64,000 bases of DNA from Kitasatospora mediocidica KCTC 9733 (GTDB taxonomy: Bacteria; Actinomycetota; Actinomycetes; Streptomycetales; Streptomycetaceae): the NCBI RefSeq assembly GCF_000744225.1, contig NZ_JQLN01000005.1, positions 1,116,001 through 1,180,000 of the forward strand. Reading direction: 5' to 3'. A program made the translations under genes and the position numbers. The notes below the pieces were generated by a model, which had not been told where the DNA came from, searched no databases, and saw nothing but the letters and a program-made list of their open reading frames with translations. Shown piece after piece: positions 8,506 through 16,062 of this stretch. Numbering within the stretch: position 1 is the first letter of the stretch; each line of letters starts with the position of its first letter.

Positions 8506-9276
8506 TCACTGGTTGCAGAAACCGCCGTCCACCGGCATCGCGACCCCCGTGACGAACGAGGAGCGGTCACTGCACAGCCAGGCGGCGGCCTCGGCGATCT
8601 CCTCGGGCGCGGCGGTGCGACCCTGCGGCGTCATCCCGTGGACCAGGTCCTCCAGCCCCGGGTTGCGCGCGAACCAGTCGACGGTGATCTCGCTGCGCGT
8701 CGTCCCGGGCGCGACCGCGTTGACCCGGATCCCCTGCCCGGCGTACTCGGCGGCGGCGGCCCGGGTCAGCCCGACCACCGCGTGCTTGGAGGCCACGTAC
8801 GGCGCGGCCGCCGGTATCGCCACCAGCCCGCCGACGCTGGCGTTGTTGACGATGGCGCCGCCGCCGGTCGCCAGCATCGCCCGGATCTCGTACCGCAGGC
8901 AGTTCCACACGCCGCGCACGTTGGTGTCCATGATGGCGTCGTAGACCTCGTCGCCCATCAGGTGCATCGGCGTCTGGTCGCCGCCGATGCCGGCGTTGTT
9001 GAAGGCCGCGTCCAGCCGCCCGAAGCGCTCGACCGTGAAGTCCACGGCACGCTCGGCGTCCTGGGGCTTCGCGACGTCGCCCACCAGATAGGCGGCCCGG
9101 CCACCGGCCGCCTGGATCTCCTCGACCAGGGCGGCCAACTTCTCCTCCCGGCGCGCGATGAGCACGACGGTGGCGCCCTCCCGGGCGAAGACCCGTGCGG
9201 CGGCAGCGCCGATACCGCTGCTGGCGCCCGTGACAAGCGCAATCCTGCCGGCCAGAAACCCGCTGTTATCGTTCAT
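8506..9276 (-). CDS. SDR-family NAD(P)-dependent oxidoreductase
   Basis: This classical short-chain dehydrogenase has 256 residues. The cofactor motif TGASSGIG is at residues 16-23, FNNAG near 90, the catalytic Ser in NNASVGG near 143, and YVASK near 158. NAVAPG and the C-terminal GVAMPVDGGF are also in place. It converges on the AfsA-type gene with 29 bases between stops. In virginiae-butanolide-type systems an SDR (BarS1) reduces the C6 ketone of the signal precursor, and this gene is well placed for such a role. That is an inference from position, since SDR enzymes act on many substrates. Confidence 0.85.
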   Translation of the reverse strand: MNDNSGFLAGRIALVTGASSGIGAAAARVFAREGATVVLIARREEKLAALVEEIQAAGGRAAYLVGDVAKPQDAERAVDFTVERFGRLDAAFNNAGIGGDQTPMHLMGDEVYDAIMDTNVRGVWNCLRYEIRAMLATGGGAIVNNASVGGLVAIPAAAPYVASKHAVVGLTRAAAAEYAGQGIRVNAVAPGTTRSEITVDWFARNPGLEDLVHGMTPQGRTAAPEEIAEAAAWLCSDRSSFVTGVAMPVDGGFCNQ

Positions 9277-9315
9277 GGCGGCAGTGTGCCATGTGAAGAT
9301 CTTTCGGGTTAAGGC

Positions 9316-9906
9316 TCACTCGGCGTCGTCGAACGCCAGGTCCGCGTCCAGCTCTCCGGCGTCCACGCCGTCCGGCAGGCCCGTGATCGCGTAGCCCTGG
9401 CGACGGGCCTCGTAGCAACCGGCCGCGGTCGCCGAGGAGACGTTCAGCGAGCCGACCCGGCCCAGCTGCGGGACGAAGGCCACCACATCGCAGAGCGCCA
9501 GGCCCTCCGGCGTGATGCCGCGGTCCTCGTGACCGACCATCAGGCAGGCGGCCGGGGTGAGTTCGGCGCCGAACAGCGGCACCGCGTCGTCCGCGAGCTC
9601 CAGCCCCACGATACGGAAACCGTCGGCCCGGGCCTTGGCCACCGCCTCGGCGACGGTCTCGAAGTGCTGCGCCTTGAGGTACCGGTCCGTGCCCATCGCG
9701 GCCTTCTGCGCGCCCGAGGACCTGATCGAGGGGGTGTCACCGGTCAGGTAGAGCTGCTCCACCCCCATCGCGGCCGCGGTACGGACGATCGACCCCACGT
9801 TGAACGGCGACTGCAGGTTCTCCATGATGATGGCGAGCCGGAAGTCGTTCGCCCGGCGCCACACCCGGTGCTGGCGCTTCAGGTCGGTCCCGCGGAGCTG
9901 CTTCAC
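9316..9906 (-). CDS. TrmH/SpoU-family RNA 2'-O-methyltransferase
   Basis: The protein has 196 residues and a SPOUT knot fold. Motif 1 is LQSPFNVGSIVRTAAAMGV near residue 31, motif 2 is CLMVGHEDRGITPEGL near 121, and motif 3 is VPQLGRVGSLNVSSATAAG near 145. These bind S-adenosylmethionine at the trefoil knot and act on tRNA or rRNA ribose. The GTG start at 9906 overlaps the TGA of the upstream methyltransferase (GTGA). The pair forms an RNA-modification operon, while the target nucleotide is not determined. Confidence 0.87.
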   Translation of the reverse strand: MKQLRGTDLKRQHRVWRRANDFRLAIIMENLQSPFNVGSIVRTAAAMGVEQLYLTGDTPSIRSSGAQKAAMGTDRYLKAQHFETVAEAVAKARADGFRIVGLELADDAVPLFGAELTPAACLMVGHEDRGITPEGLALCDVVAFVPQLGRVGSLNVSSATAAGCYEARRQGYAITGLPDGVDAGELDADLAFDDAE

Positions 9907-10541
9907 GATGTACCTCGTCCACTGTCGGGTCCCGCACCGTCGGTGCGGGGACGCGCTTCAAGAATGCGGAACCCGTTGACCGACGTGACGCGCGTGGTCG
10001 GGTATCCCTGGTCGTTCAGCCACTGCATGAAGGAGTCGGCCCCGAGATTGCGCTGCACGACCAGGAACGCGGAGCCCTCCGGCGCCAGGCGCGCGAGCCA
10101 GCGGTGCATCATCTCGTGCATCACGGCCTTGCCGACCCGGATCGGCGGGTTCGAGTAGATCGAACCGAAGACCACGTCCTGCGGGACGTCGTCGGGCAGC
10201 GCCGCCTGCACGTTCCCCAGCTTCAGGCTCTGCGCGTTGTGGGTGAGCAGCTCCAGCGCGCGGCTGTTCACGTCGACGCCCCAGACCGCGCTGCGCTTGC
10301 GGCGCGAGGCCCAGGTCAGCGCGATCGGGCCGTAGCCGCAGCCGAGGTCGAGGATCGGTCCGCGCACCCGCGGCGGCGGCGCGTGCTCCAGCAGGACCCT
10401 GGTCCCCGGGTCCAGCTTGCCCCGCGAGAACACACCCGCGTCGGTGGTGAGTTCGAGGGTGATGTCAGGCAGGGTCACGGTGATCTCGCGGCGTTCGCTG
10501 ACGGCGTCGGGATCACTGGTGAAGTAGTGCGAGCCGGACAT
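9903..10541 (-). CDS. Class I SAM-dependent methyltransferase, RsmC-like (small-subunit rRNA guanine methyltransferase type)
   Basis: I place the start at ATG 10541 (MSGSHYFTSDP), preceded by GAGGGAAGC, giving 212 residues. A frame extension to 10568 lacks such a site. The order is typical of the C-terminal half of RsmC/RsmD-like enzymes: VFSRGKLDPGTRVLLEHA, the SAM motif ILDLGCGYGPIAL, then GSIYSNPPIRVGK, whose NPP is the catalytic N6/N2-methyltransferase motif. The stop overlaps the GTG start of the SPOUT methyltransferase gene. Its substrate is probably a guanine in 16S rRNA, by family inference. Confidence 0.84.
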   Translation of the reverse strand: MSGSHYFTSDPDAVSERREITVTLPDITLELTTDAGVFSRGKLDPGTRVLLEHAPPPRVRGPILDLGCGYGPIALTWASRRKRSAVWGVDVNSRALELLTHNAQSLKLGNVQAALPDDVPQDVVFGSIYSNPPIRVGKAVMHEMMHRWLARLAPEGSAFLVVQRNLGADSFMQWLNDQGYPTTRVTSVNGFRILEARPRTDGAGPDSGRGTS

Positions 10542-10652
10542 GCTTCCCTCGTGGTCAGATCGGTTCATCGGGGTCTGGACCAGGAGGAACCTGTGGCCGA
10601 ATCCTGGATATTCACCCCCGATCGTACCCTCGCCGGAGCACCCGTCGCCCGG

Positions 10653-12011
10653 TCACCGCGACCCGGTCACCACAGGCGATTCCAGGCTCGTCGGGGGGTT
10701 CCACGTCGGCAGTGCGGTCGCCCGCACCACCGCCGGCGTGCCGTGTTCATCCACGAGGGTGTACGAGAGCGCCGACAGCGTCCGATCGAGCACGCGGTAC
10801 ATGGCGTCGTGTGAATCCGCCCGGCCGGCGATCAGGTCCAGCCGCTCGGTGAGTACGCCACCGGTCAGCGGGCCCAGAGCCGTCAGGCTGAGATAGCGCT
10901 GCACCCCGGGCACACCACGCGCCGCCGAGACACCCGTGACCTCCCTGAGGCCGGTGCTCCCCAGCGGTGCCTGATTCCAGAACTGGAACCAGACCTCCGA
11001 GCCGCGGTACTCGACGGCCTCGCCGGCACCGCAGGCCAACAGGGCGTTCGTCCGCAGCAGATCGACGCCTACGGCGCGCTGCGCCAGATCGCCGATCCAT
11101 CCGCCGAGCCGCCCGTTGACCTCGATGAGCCGCGGTCCGTCGGCGGTGAGCTTGAACTCGCTGTGCGTGATCCCGTGCGAAACACCGAGAGCGTTCAGAA
11201 TCGCCGTGGCGAGGGAGCGGACCCGCTGTTCCTCGGCATCGGACAGTCCGGAGGGCCAGAACTGGCCACACTCCCGCAGGGGGGCGGCCAACGGGTACTT
11301 CCCGGTGACGGCGATGTGATGCGGACCGTCCGGGAGCATCATGCTCTCGACACTGACGTAGTCGCCGAAGCCGGGCCGTTCCTCGCCCTGCAGGAACTCC
11401 TCCAGGACGTAGTCGACATCGCCTCCCGCGAGCAGCTCCGCGCCGATCCGAGCGGCCGCGGCCTGGCTGTCGAGTCGATGCGTGTTCTGGCTTCCCCGGC
11501 CGGTGACCGGCTTGATGACCGCGGGCAGGCCCACCCGCCTGACGGCCTCCGCCAGTTCCTGCGGCGTGCGGAGCGTCACGGTGCGGGTGAAGTCGACTCC
11601 GTGCTCCCGCAGTCGCGCTCGCTGCGCTCGCTTGTCGGTCAACAGCTTTGCGGTTTCCGGACTGTGGTACGGAAGGCCGAGTGCCTCGGCCAGCGCCGCG
11701 GTCTCCGGGAGGAGCTCGGTGAAGGTGGTGATCCCGTCGGGTTCCCATGCCAGCAGCTCGGGCAGGTGGTGGCGCCAGCCGTCCAGGGGGATCACGCGCC
11801 CGGCCGCGTGCAGGAACTCCGCCACCGCCGCCGTGTGCGCGTTCTGGGCGGCCACCATGACCAGCTCGAAGTCGGATCGCAGTGAACGCAGCAACTCACC
11901 GGCCCCTGCCACGCCCTGGTCGTAGACGACGACCAGTCGGCACTTTCGGCCGGGGTCGTTCGGGCTCAGGGGTGAGTCGGCCTGGTGTCGAGCCCGGCTG
12001 TCAGTGTTCAC
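10653..12011 (-). CDS. ATP-grasp domain carboxylate-amine ligase
   Basis: The frame is open to 12695, but the protein character begins at GTG 12011, after a GAGAGGAA ribosome site, giving 452 residues. The ATP-grasp fold is clear: LPAVIKPVTGRGSQNT holds the first ATP-binding lysine, VDYVLEEFLQGEE the adenine-contact segment, and SEFKLTADGPRLIEVNGRLG the metal-binding Glu and Asn. An N-terminal pre-ATP-grasp region (RLVVVYDQGVAGAGELL) is present. Such ligases join a carboxylate to an amine through an acyl phosphate, for example forming dipeptides in natural products. It is divergent from a LuxR regulator, separated by a 36-bp perfect palindrome. It may cap or extend the peptide of the adjacent cluster, which is inferred only from location. 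Confidence 0.82.
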   Translation of the reverse strand: MNTDSRARHQADSPLSPNDPGRKCRLVVVYDQGVAGAGELLRSLRSDFELVMVAAQNAHTAAVAEFLHAAGRVIPLDGWRHHLPELLAWEPDGITTFTELLPETAALAEALGLPYHSPETAKLLTDKRAQRARLREHGVDFTRTVTLRTPQELAEAVRRVGLPAVIKPVTGRGSQNTHRLDSQAAAARIGAELLAGGDVDYVLEEFLQGEERPGFGDYVSVESMMLPDGPHHIAVTGKYPLAAPLRECGQFWPSGLSDAEEQRVRSLATAILNALGVSHGITHSEFKLTADGPRLIEVNGRLGGWIGDLAQRAVGVDLLRTNALLACGAGEAVEYRGSEVWFQFWNQAPLGSTGLREVTGVSAARGVPGVQRYLSLTALGPLTGGVLTERLDLIAGRADSHDAMYRVLDRTLSALSYTLVDEHGTPAVVRATALPTWNPPTSLESPVVTGSR

Positions 12012-12077
12012 TGTGTTCCTCTCGCGATGCGTTCGGCCAAGCCTTTCGATGACCGGGTCTCCGTGGAAGGCACGGGC

Positions 12078-12113
12078 AGTGGCATAAACGGTCCATGGAC
12101 CGTTTATGCCACT
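12078..12113. promoter_or_regulatory. Perfect 36-bp palindrome between the ATP-grasp and LuxR genes
   Basis: The half AGTGGCATAAACGGTCCA (12078-12095) is followed immediately by its exact reverse complement (12096-12113), with no spacer. The site lies in the divergent intergenic region, 67 bases from the ATP-grasp start and 92 bases from the LuxR start. It is a strong candidate operator for a dimeric regulator that controls both genes. Confidence 0.7.
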
Positions 12114-12204
12114 CGACAACTCTTCTGAGCCGCCGGTGGTGCCACAAGAATGGGCACCGGAGTCGGCCTCATCCCGTGAGGGGTGCCTGCACGGGGAGTT
12201 CAGA

Positions 12205-12789
12205 ATGATCAGAGTAGGAATATTCGACCGCAGCCGGCTATCCATGCTGGGTTTGCGCTTTCTCCTCGACCGCGAGGAGGACATGGTCGTCGAATTCGCT
12301 TCGTCGGAAACCTTTCCGGTCGCGGCCGGGGTCATCGACTGCCTGCTGGTGGATGCCGACCTGATCGGCGACCTGCCGGATTCCCTCGATTCCGTCGCCC
12401 GTGCCGACGGTTCGCTGCCGGGAATGATCGGGCTGGCCGCCGACACCGTGGGGGCCGGGCTCATCCGGTCCGTGAGATCCGACATCACGGAGATCCTTCT
12501 CAAGGACGAACCGACGGACCGGATCGTCGACACCGTGCGCCGGGTGGCGGTGCGATCCGACCCACTGGCCGAGAGCGCGGTCGCCCGGCACGGCTTCGCC
12601 CTGCTCTCCCCCCGTGAGCAGGAGGTTCTCCGGCACATCGCCAAGGGACTGACCCACGACCAGGCCGCGCGCCGGATCGGGATCAGCCACCACACGGTCG
12701 ACAGCTACGTCAAGAGAATCCGTGCCAAGCTCGGTGCGAACAACAAGGCCCAGCTCATCCGCGCCGCCATCACCGCCCACGCGTTCTGA
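12205..12789 (+). CDS. LuxR/NarL-family regulator with atypical receiver domain
   Basis: I chose ATG 12205 (MIRVGIFDRSRLSM), which follows GGGGAG, giving 194 residues. An upstream ATG at 12106 lies inside the palindrome. The C-terminal region is a textbook LuxR helix-turn-helix (LLSPREQEVLRHIAKGLTHD, ISHHTVDSYVKRIRAKLG). The N-terminal part looks like a receiver but has a single Asp in place of the usual acidic pair and lacks the DxxMP segment. A candidate phosphoacceptor Asp (CLLVDADLIG) and a late Lys (EILLKDEP) remain. No kinase lies beside it. It is probably a pathway regulator of the cluster and may bind the upstream palindrome. Confidence 0.82.
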   Translation: MIRVGIFDRSRLSMLGLRFLLDREEDMVVEFASSETFPVAAGVIDCLLVDADLIGDLPDSLDSVARADGSLPGMIGLAADTVGAGLIRSVRSDITEILLKDEPTDRIVDTVRRVAVRSDPLAESAVARHGFALLSPREQEVLRHIAKGLTHDQAARRIGISHHTVDSYVKRIRAKLGANNKAQLIRAAITAHAF

Positions 12790-12816
12790 CCTGGACGGAC
12801 CTGCGGCCGCAAAGCC

Positions 12817-13611
12817 TCAGACCCGCACCCCACGCCCGAGCGCGGGCGCGGCCGCGAGCGAGCGGTCCAGCAGGCCGTCGCCGTGGAAGGCGACGAACCT
12901 GACCGGACCCGCACCGATCACGGCGATCGAGGCGGCGTAGCCGGCTCCCGCGTCGAGATCCGCCATCACGAACCGCTCGACCGGCCGGGTGGAGCCGTCG
13001 AGGAAGAGCAGCCGCGGTTCGGCGTCCGGAGCCGAGACGCCCAGCCCGGACAGCGGCACCCGCAACCCGTCACCGGTCGCCTTGAGCACCGCCTCCTTGC
13101 GGGTCCACATCCGATGGAAGCCGAAGCCCGTGTCGACCGCCGAAGCTTCTCGCTCCACCTCCGAGAGGACATGCGGCAGCAGGTCGGCCGTACTCAGCTC
13201 CGGGTCGATGTGCTCCACGTCGATGCCCACCGGGCCGACCGCGGTGACCGCGACCGCGACCAGGTCACCCGCGTGCGAGATCGACACCTCGAGTCCGGTC
13301 CCGGGCAGGGTCGGCCTGCCGTGCGGCTTGGGGCAGTCCGGGCAGCGTGCCACGACCTGGACGTGACCGGGCCCGGTGCCCAGGTAGCCGGCCGCGACGG
13401 TGCGCAGCAGGATCCGTGCGGTGGCGAAGCGGACCCGGTCGGCGCCGTGGTGATAACCGGTCAGCCTGCCGAGCTCGACGCTGTCGAGGGAGCCGACGAG
13501 CTGCTGCTCGGGCCGGGTGGCGGATGCCCACCAGATATGGCACTCACCCGGGAGCAGCGGACCGGTCCCCGGGCCGGGCGGGTTGGAGGCGACAAGCGGG
13601 TCAGGCGACAA
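12817..13611 (-). CDS. Sfp-type 4'-phosphopantetheinyl transferase
   Basis: The protein has about 264 residues from a TTG start at 13611 that overlaps the end of the aminotransferase gene. GAGGTGG upstream supports it, but the start is uncertain. The family signatures are clear: VGIDVEHIDPE (Mg-binding Asp and Glu) near residue 125, and FGFHRMWTRKEAVLKATGDG (Trp-x-x-Lys-Glu-Ala) near 160-180. The protein moves phosphopantetheine from CoA to a serine of carrier domains. It is the last gene of the long minus-strand operon, so it most likely activates the carrier domains of the PKS and NRPS proteins encoded upstream. Confidence 0.9.
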   Translation of the reverse strand: MSPDPLVASNPPGPGTGPLLPGECHIWWASATRPEQQLVGSLDSVELGRLTGYHHGADRVRFATARILLRTVAAGYLGTGPGHVQVVARCPDCPKPHGRPTLPGTGLEVSISHAGDLVAVAVTAVGPVGIDVEHIDPELSTADLLPHVLSEVEREASAVDTGFGFHRMWTRKEAVLKATGDGLRVPLSGLGVSAPDAEPRLLFLDGSTRPVERFVMADLDAGAGYAASIAVIGAGPVRFVAFHGDGLLDRSLAAAPALGRGVRV

Positions 13612-14911
13612 GAGAGTCCACCTCTTCGTATCGGGGCACGGCGCAGCGATCCTCGATGAAGTCCGCCAGGCGATGGACGCCCTGCCGGACCTGCTCGGGG
13701 GTGAGGTAGCTGACCGACAGCCGCAACTGCCGTTCCGCACCGGCTGCCTGGAAGTACCTCATCGGCGTCCACAGGACGCCGTAGTCGCGGGCCGAGGCCT
13801 CCAGCGCGGCGTCGTCCACCTCGAACGGAACGGTCACCACCATGAAGAAGCCCCGGTCGGGCTCGTTCCACGACACCGGCAGCCCCGAGGAGCCGAACCG
13901 CTCGGCCAGCGCGGCCGCCGCGGTGCGCAGGTTGGCCCGGTAGAACGCGGCCGCCTCGGTATTGGCCGCCCGCAGGCTCAGCCCGTGCCGCAGGAGCATC
14001 CCGCCGGCGACGGCCTGCGTGATCGGGGACGTGTTGACCGTCACCATGCTCTTCACGTCGGCCAGGGCGGCGGACAGTGGCCTGGTCGAGCCGTCGGCCC
14101 GGCGGATCAGCTGGTCCGCCACCAGGTACCCGATGCGCAGGCCCGGGAAGCCGGACTTCGCGAAGGTGCCGATATGGATCACCCGGCGGTCGGTGTCGAG
14201 CGCCTTGAGAGCGGGCGGCGAACCGGCCGGGGAGAACACCGCGTACGCGTGGTCCTCCAGCAGCAGGATGTCGTACTCCTTTGCCACGGCCAGGAGTTCG
14301 CGTCGCGCTGGGAGCGAGAGCGAGGACCCGGTGGGATTGGACGCCTCGGGTACCAGGTAGAGCGCCCGGGGGCGGCGTCCGGCCGCCCGGAGTCGTTCGA
14401 CGGTCGCCCGCACCTGCGCCGGCTCCAGTCCGGCGGGGCCTTCCGGCACCGGCTCGACGGAAACGTCCAGCAGCAGCGCGGCCCCGGTGACTCCGGTGTA
14501 GGAGGGCGAGGGGACCAGGAGGACGTCCTCGGCGTCGGCGAAGAGCGCGCGCAGCACGATGAGCAGGGCTTCCTGGCAGCCGGCCGTGACCACCACGTCC
14601 TGCGGGGCGGCCACCAGCCCCTCGTCCTTGAGCAGCATCCGGGCGATCAGCTCGCGGATCGTCCCGGCGGTGGGCCCGTACTGGAACAGCTCCCGGGTGA
14701 TCGCCGCCTCATCCCTCCCCTGTTCCCGGGCGTGCTCCAGGTAGTGGGAGAGGTAGTCGTTGATCCGGTCCAGCGCGAAGAAGCCCTCGTAGGGACGGCC
14801 GGCCGCGAGGGAGATGGCGTCCGGAAAGCGAAGGGTCGCTTCGTTGAGGAAACTCATGACCGCCAGTGACGGGTCGGCGAGTGAACTGTGCAGCTCGTGC
14901 TCGGTCAGCAC
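13601..14911 (-). CDS. hpgT: 4-Hydroxyphenylglycine transaminase (HpgT-like PLP enzyme)
   Basis: The protein has 436 residues from GTG 14911, preceded by GGGAGG. Its start overlaps the stop of the Hmo gene by 7 bases. It belongs to the fold-type I aminotransferases. YGPTAGTIRELIARML is the N-terminal substrate region, VPEASNPTGSSL contains the NPTG motif, LLEDHAY holds the PLP-contacting Asp, and IGTFAKSGFPGLRIGY carries the Schiff-base Lys. Next to a 4-hydroxymandelate synthase and oxidase, the expected reaction is amination of 4-hydroxyphenylglyoxylate to L-4-hydroxyphenylglycine, using tyrosine as donor and so recycling 4-hydroxyphenylpyruvate. Substrate is inferred from operon context. 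Confidence 0.86.
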   Translation of the reverse strand: MLTEHELHSSLADPSLAVMSFLNEATLRFPDAISLAAGRPYEGFFALDRINDYLSHYLEHAREQGRDEAAITRELFQYGPTAGTIRELIARMLLKDEGLVAAPQDVVVTAGCQEALLIVLRALFADAEDVLLVPSPSYTGVTGAALLLDVSVEPVPEGPAGLEPAQVRATVERLRAAGRRPRALYLVPEASNPTGSSLSLPARRELLAVAKEYDILLLEDHAYAVFSPAGSPPALKALDTDRRVIHIGTFAKSGFPGLRIGYLVADQLIRRADGSTRPLSAALADVKSMVTVNTSPITQAVAGGMLLRHGLSLRAANTEAAAFYRANLRTAAAALAERFGSSGLPVSWNEPDRGFFMVVTVPFEVDDAALEASARDYGVLWTPMRYFQAAGAERQLRLSVSYLTPEQVRQGVHRLADFIEDRCAVPRYEEVDSLVA

Positions 14912-16062
14912 GGTGCCTCCCTCGGGAATCGGGCCGAGCCCGGCAGTGGATGACGGAGCCCACGCGGCCGGACGAGGCCGTCCAGATCTCCGACGCCCTC
15001 CCGTCCGGCCAGCACCAGGGTGTGGGCGAGTTCGTCCCGGATCCGGTCGAGCACGCCGGTCACCCCGTCGGCTCCGCCTGCGGCGAGGCCCCAGAGCACC
15101 GGACGGCCGATGAACACCGCGCGTGCGCCCAGCCCGAGTGCGGTCAGCACATCCGCGCCCTGCCGCACCCCGCCGTCCAGATAGACCTCGATCCGGTCGC
15201 CCACCGCGTGGACGATCTCCGGCAGGGCGTGCAACGCCGCGGGAACCCGGTCCAGTTGGCGCCCGCCGTGGCTCGAGACGACGATGCCTGCCGCGCCCTC
15301 CTGGACCGCCCGCTCGGCGTCGGCCACCGAGAGCACTCCCTTGAGGACCAGTGGCAGGCCGGTGAGCGATCGGAGCCAGGCCAGGTCGGCCCAACTGAGC
15401 GACGCATCGTGGGTGGCCGCGGCGTGGACGGCCAGCGCGGACTCGGCTCGGCCGGCGGTGTGGACCCGACCGGCGGGCCGGCCGGCCAGATTGGCCGGTT
15501 CCACGTCGGCGGGCAGGGTGAACCCGTTGCGCTCGTCCCGTCGCCGCCGACCCAGTCGGGGAGCATCCACCGTCACGACGATCGCCCGGTAGCCGGCCGC
15601 CTCCGCGCGCCGCACCAACGAGGCGGTGAGCTCACGGTCCTGGAGGCAGTAGAGCTGGAACCAGAGAGGTCCGGCGGCCCGCTCGGCGGCCGCCTCCAGG
15701 GTGACGCTCGACAGTGTGGGGACAACCGTCAGCGCCCCGGCAGCGGCGGCCCCGGCCACCGTCGCGTGCTCACCGTCCGGGTGCACCAGGCGCTGGTAGG
15801 CCATCGGGGCGACCGCCGCCGGAAGGGCGACCGGAGTGCCGAGCATGCTGACCGCCAGCTGCGGCTCCCGCGCCCCGGTCAGGACGCGCGGCTCGAAGAC
15901 GTAGTCCTCGAAAGCCTGTTGTTCCCACCGCAGGGTCCGTTCGTCGTCCGCCCCACCGGCGATGAAGTCCGCCACCTCCCCGGGCAGCACAGCACGCGCC
16001 CGCTGCTCCAAGTCGTCCGGCTCGACGTCGGACGCACGGCCGGCCGGCGTCGAGGCCGTCAT
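14905..16062 (-). CDS. hmo: 4-Hydroxymandelate oxidase (FMN-dependent alpha-hydroxyacid oxidase)
   Basis: This 385-residue protein belongs to the glycolate/lactate/mandelate oxidase family. Family landmarks are VAPMAYQRLVHPDGE, WFQLYCLQDRELT, VVTVDAPRLGRRRRDERNGF, the FMN-phosphate and catalytic segments LPLVLKGVLS and IVVSSHGGRQLD (catalytic His), and VYLDGGVRQGADVLTALGLG. In the Hpg pathway this enzyme oxidises 4-hydroxymandelate to 4-hydroxyphenylglyoxylate. The ATG overlaps the TGA of the 4-hydroxymandelate synthase gene, and its own end overlaps the transaminase start, so the three are co-translated. Confidence 0.9.
   Translation of the reverse strand: MTASTPAGRASDVEPDDLEQRARAVLPGEVADFIAGGADDERTLRWEQQAFEDYVFEPRVLTGAREPQLAVSMLGTPVALPAAVAPMAYQRLVHPDGEHATVAGAAAAGALTVVPTLSSVTLEAAAERAAGPLWFQLYCLQDRELTASLVRRAEAAGYRAIVVTVDAPRLGRRRRDERNGFTLPADVEPANLAGRPAGRVHTAGRAESALAVHAAATHDASLSWADLAWLRSLTGLPLVLKGVLSVADAERAVQEGAAGIVVSSHGGRQLDRVPAALHALPEIVHAVGDRIEVYLDGGVRQGADVLTALGLGARAVFIGRPVLWGLAAGGADGVTGVLDRIRDELAHTLVLAGREGVGDLDGLVRPRGLRHPLPGSARFPREAPC

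Noticed and set aside
10653..12695. ATP-grasp protein of 680 residues
   Set aside because: The first 228 residues are antisense to the LuxR gene and intergenic DNA. GTG 12011 has a ribosome site and fits the family length.
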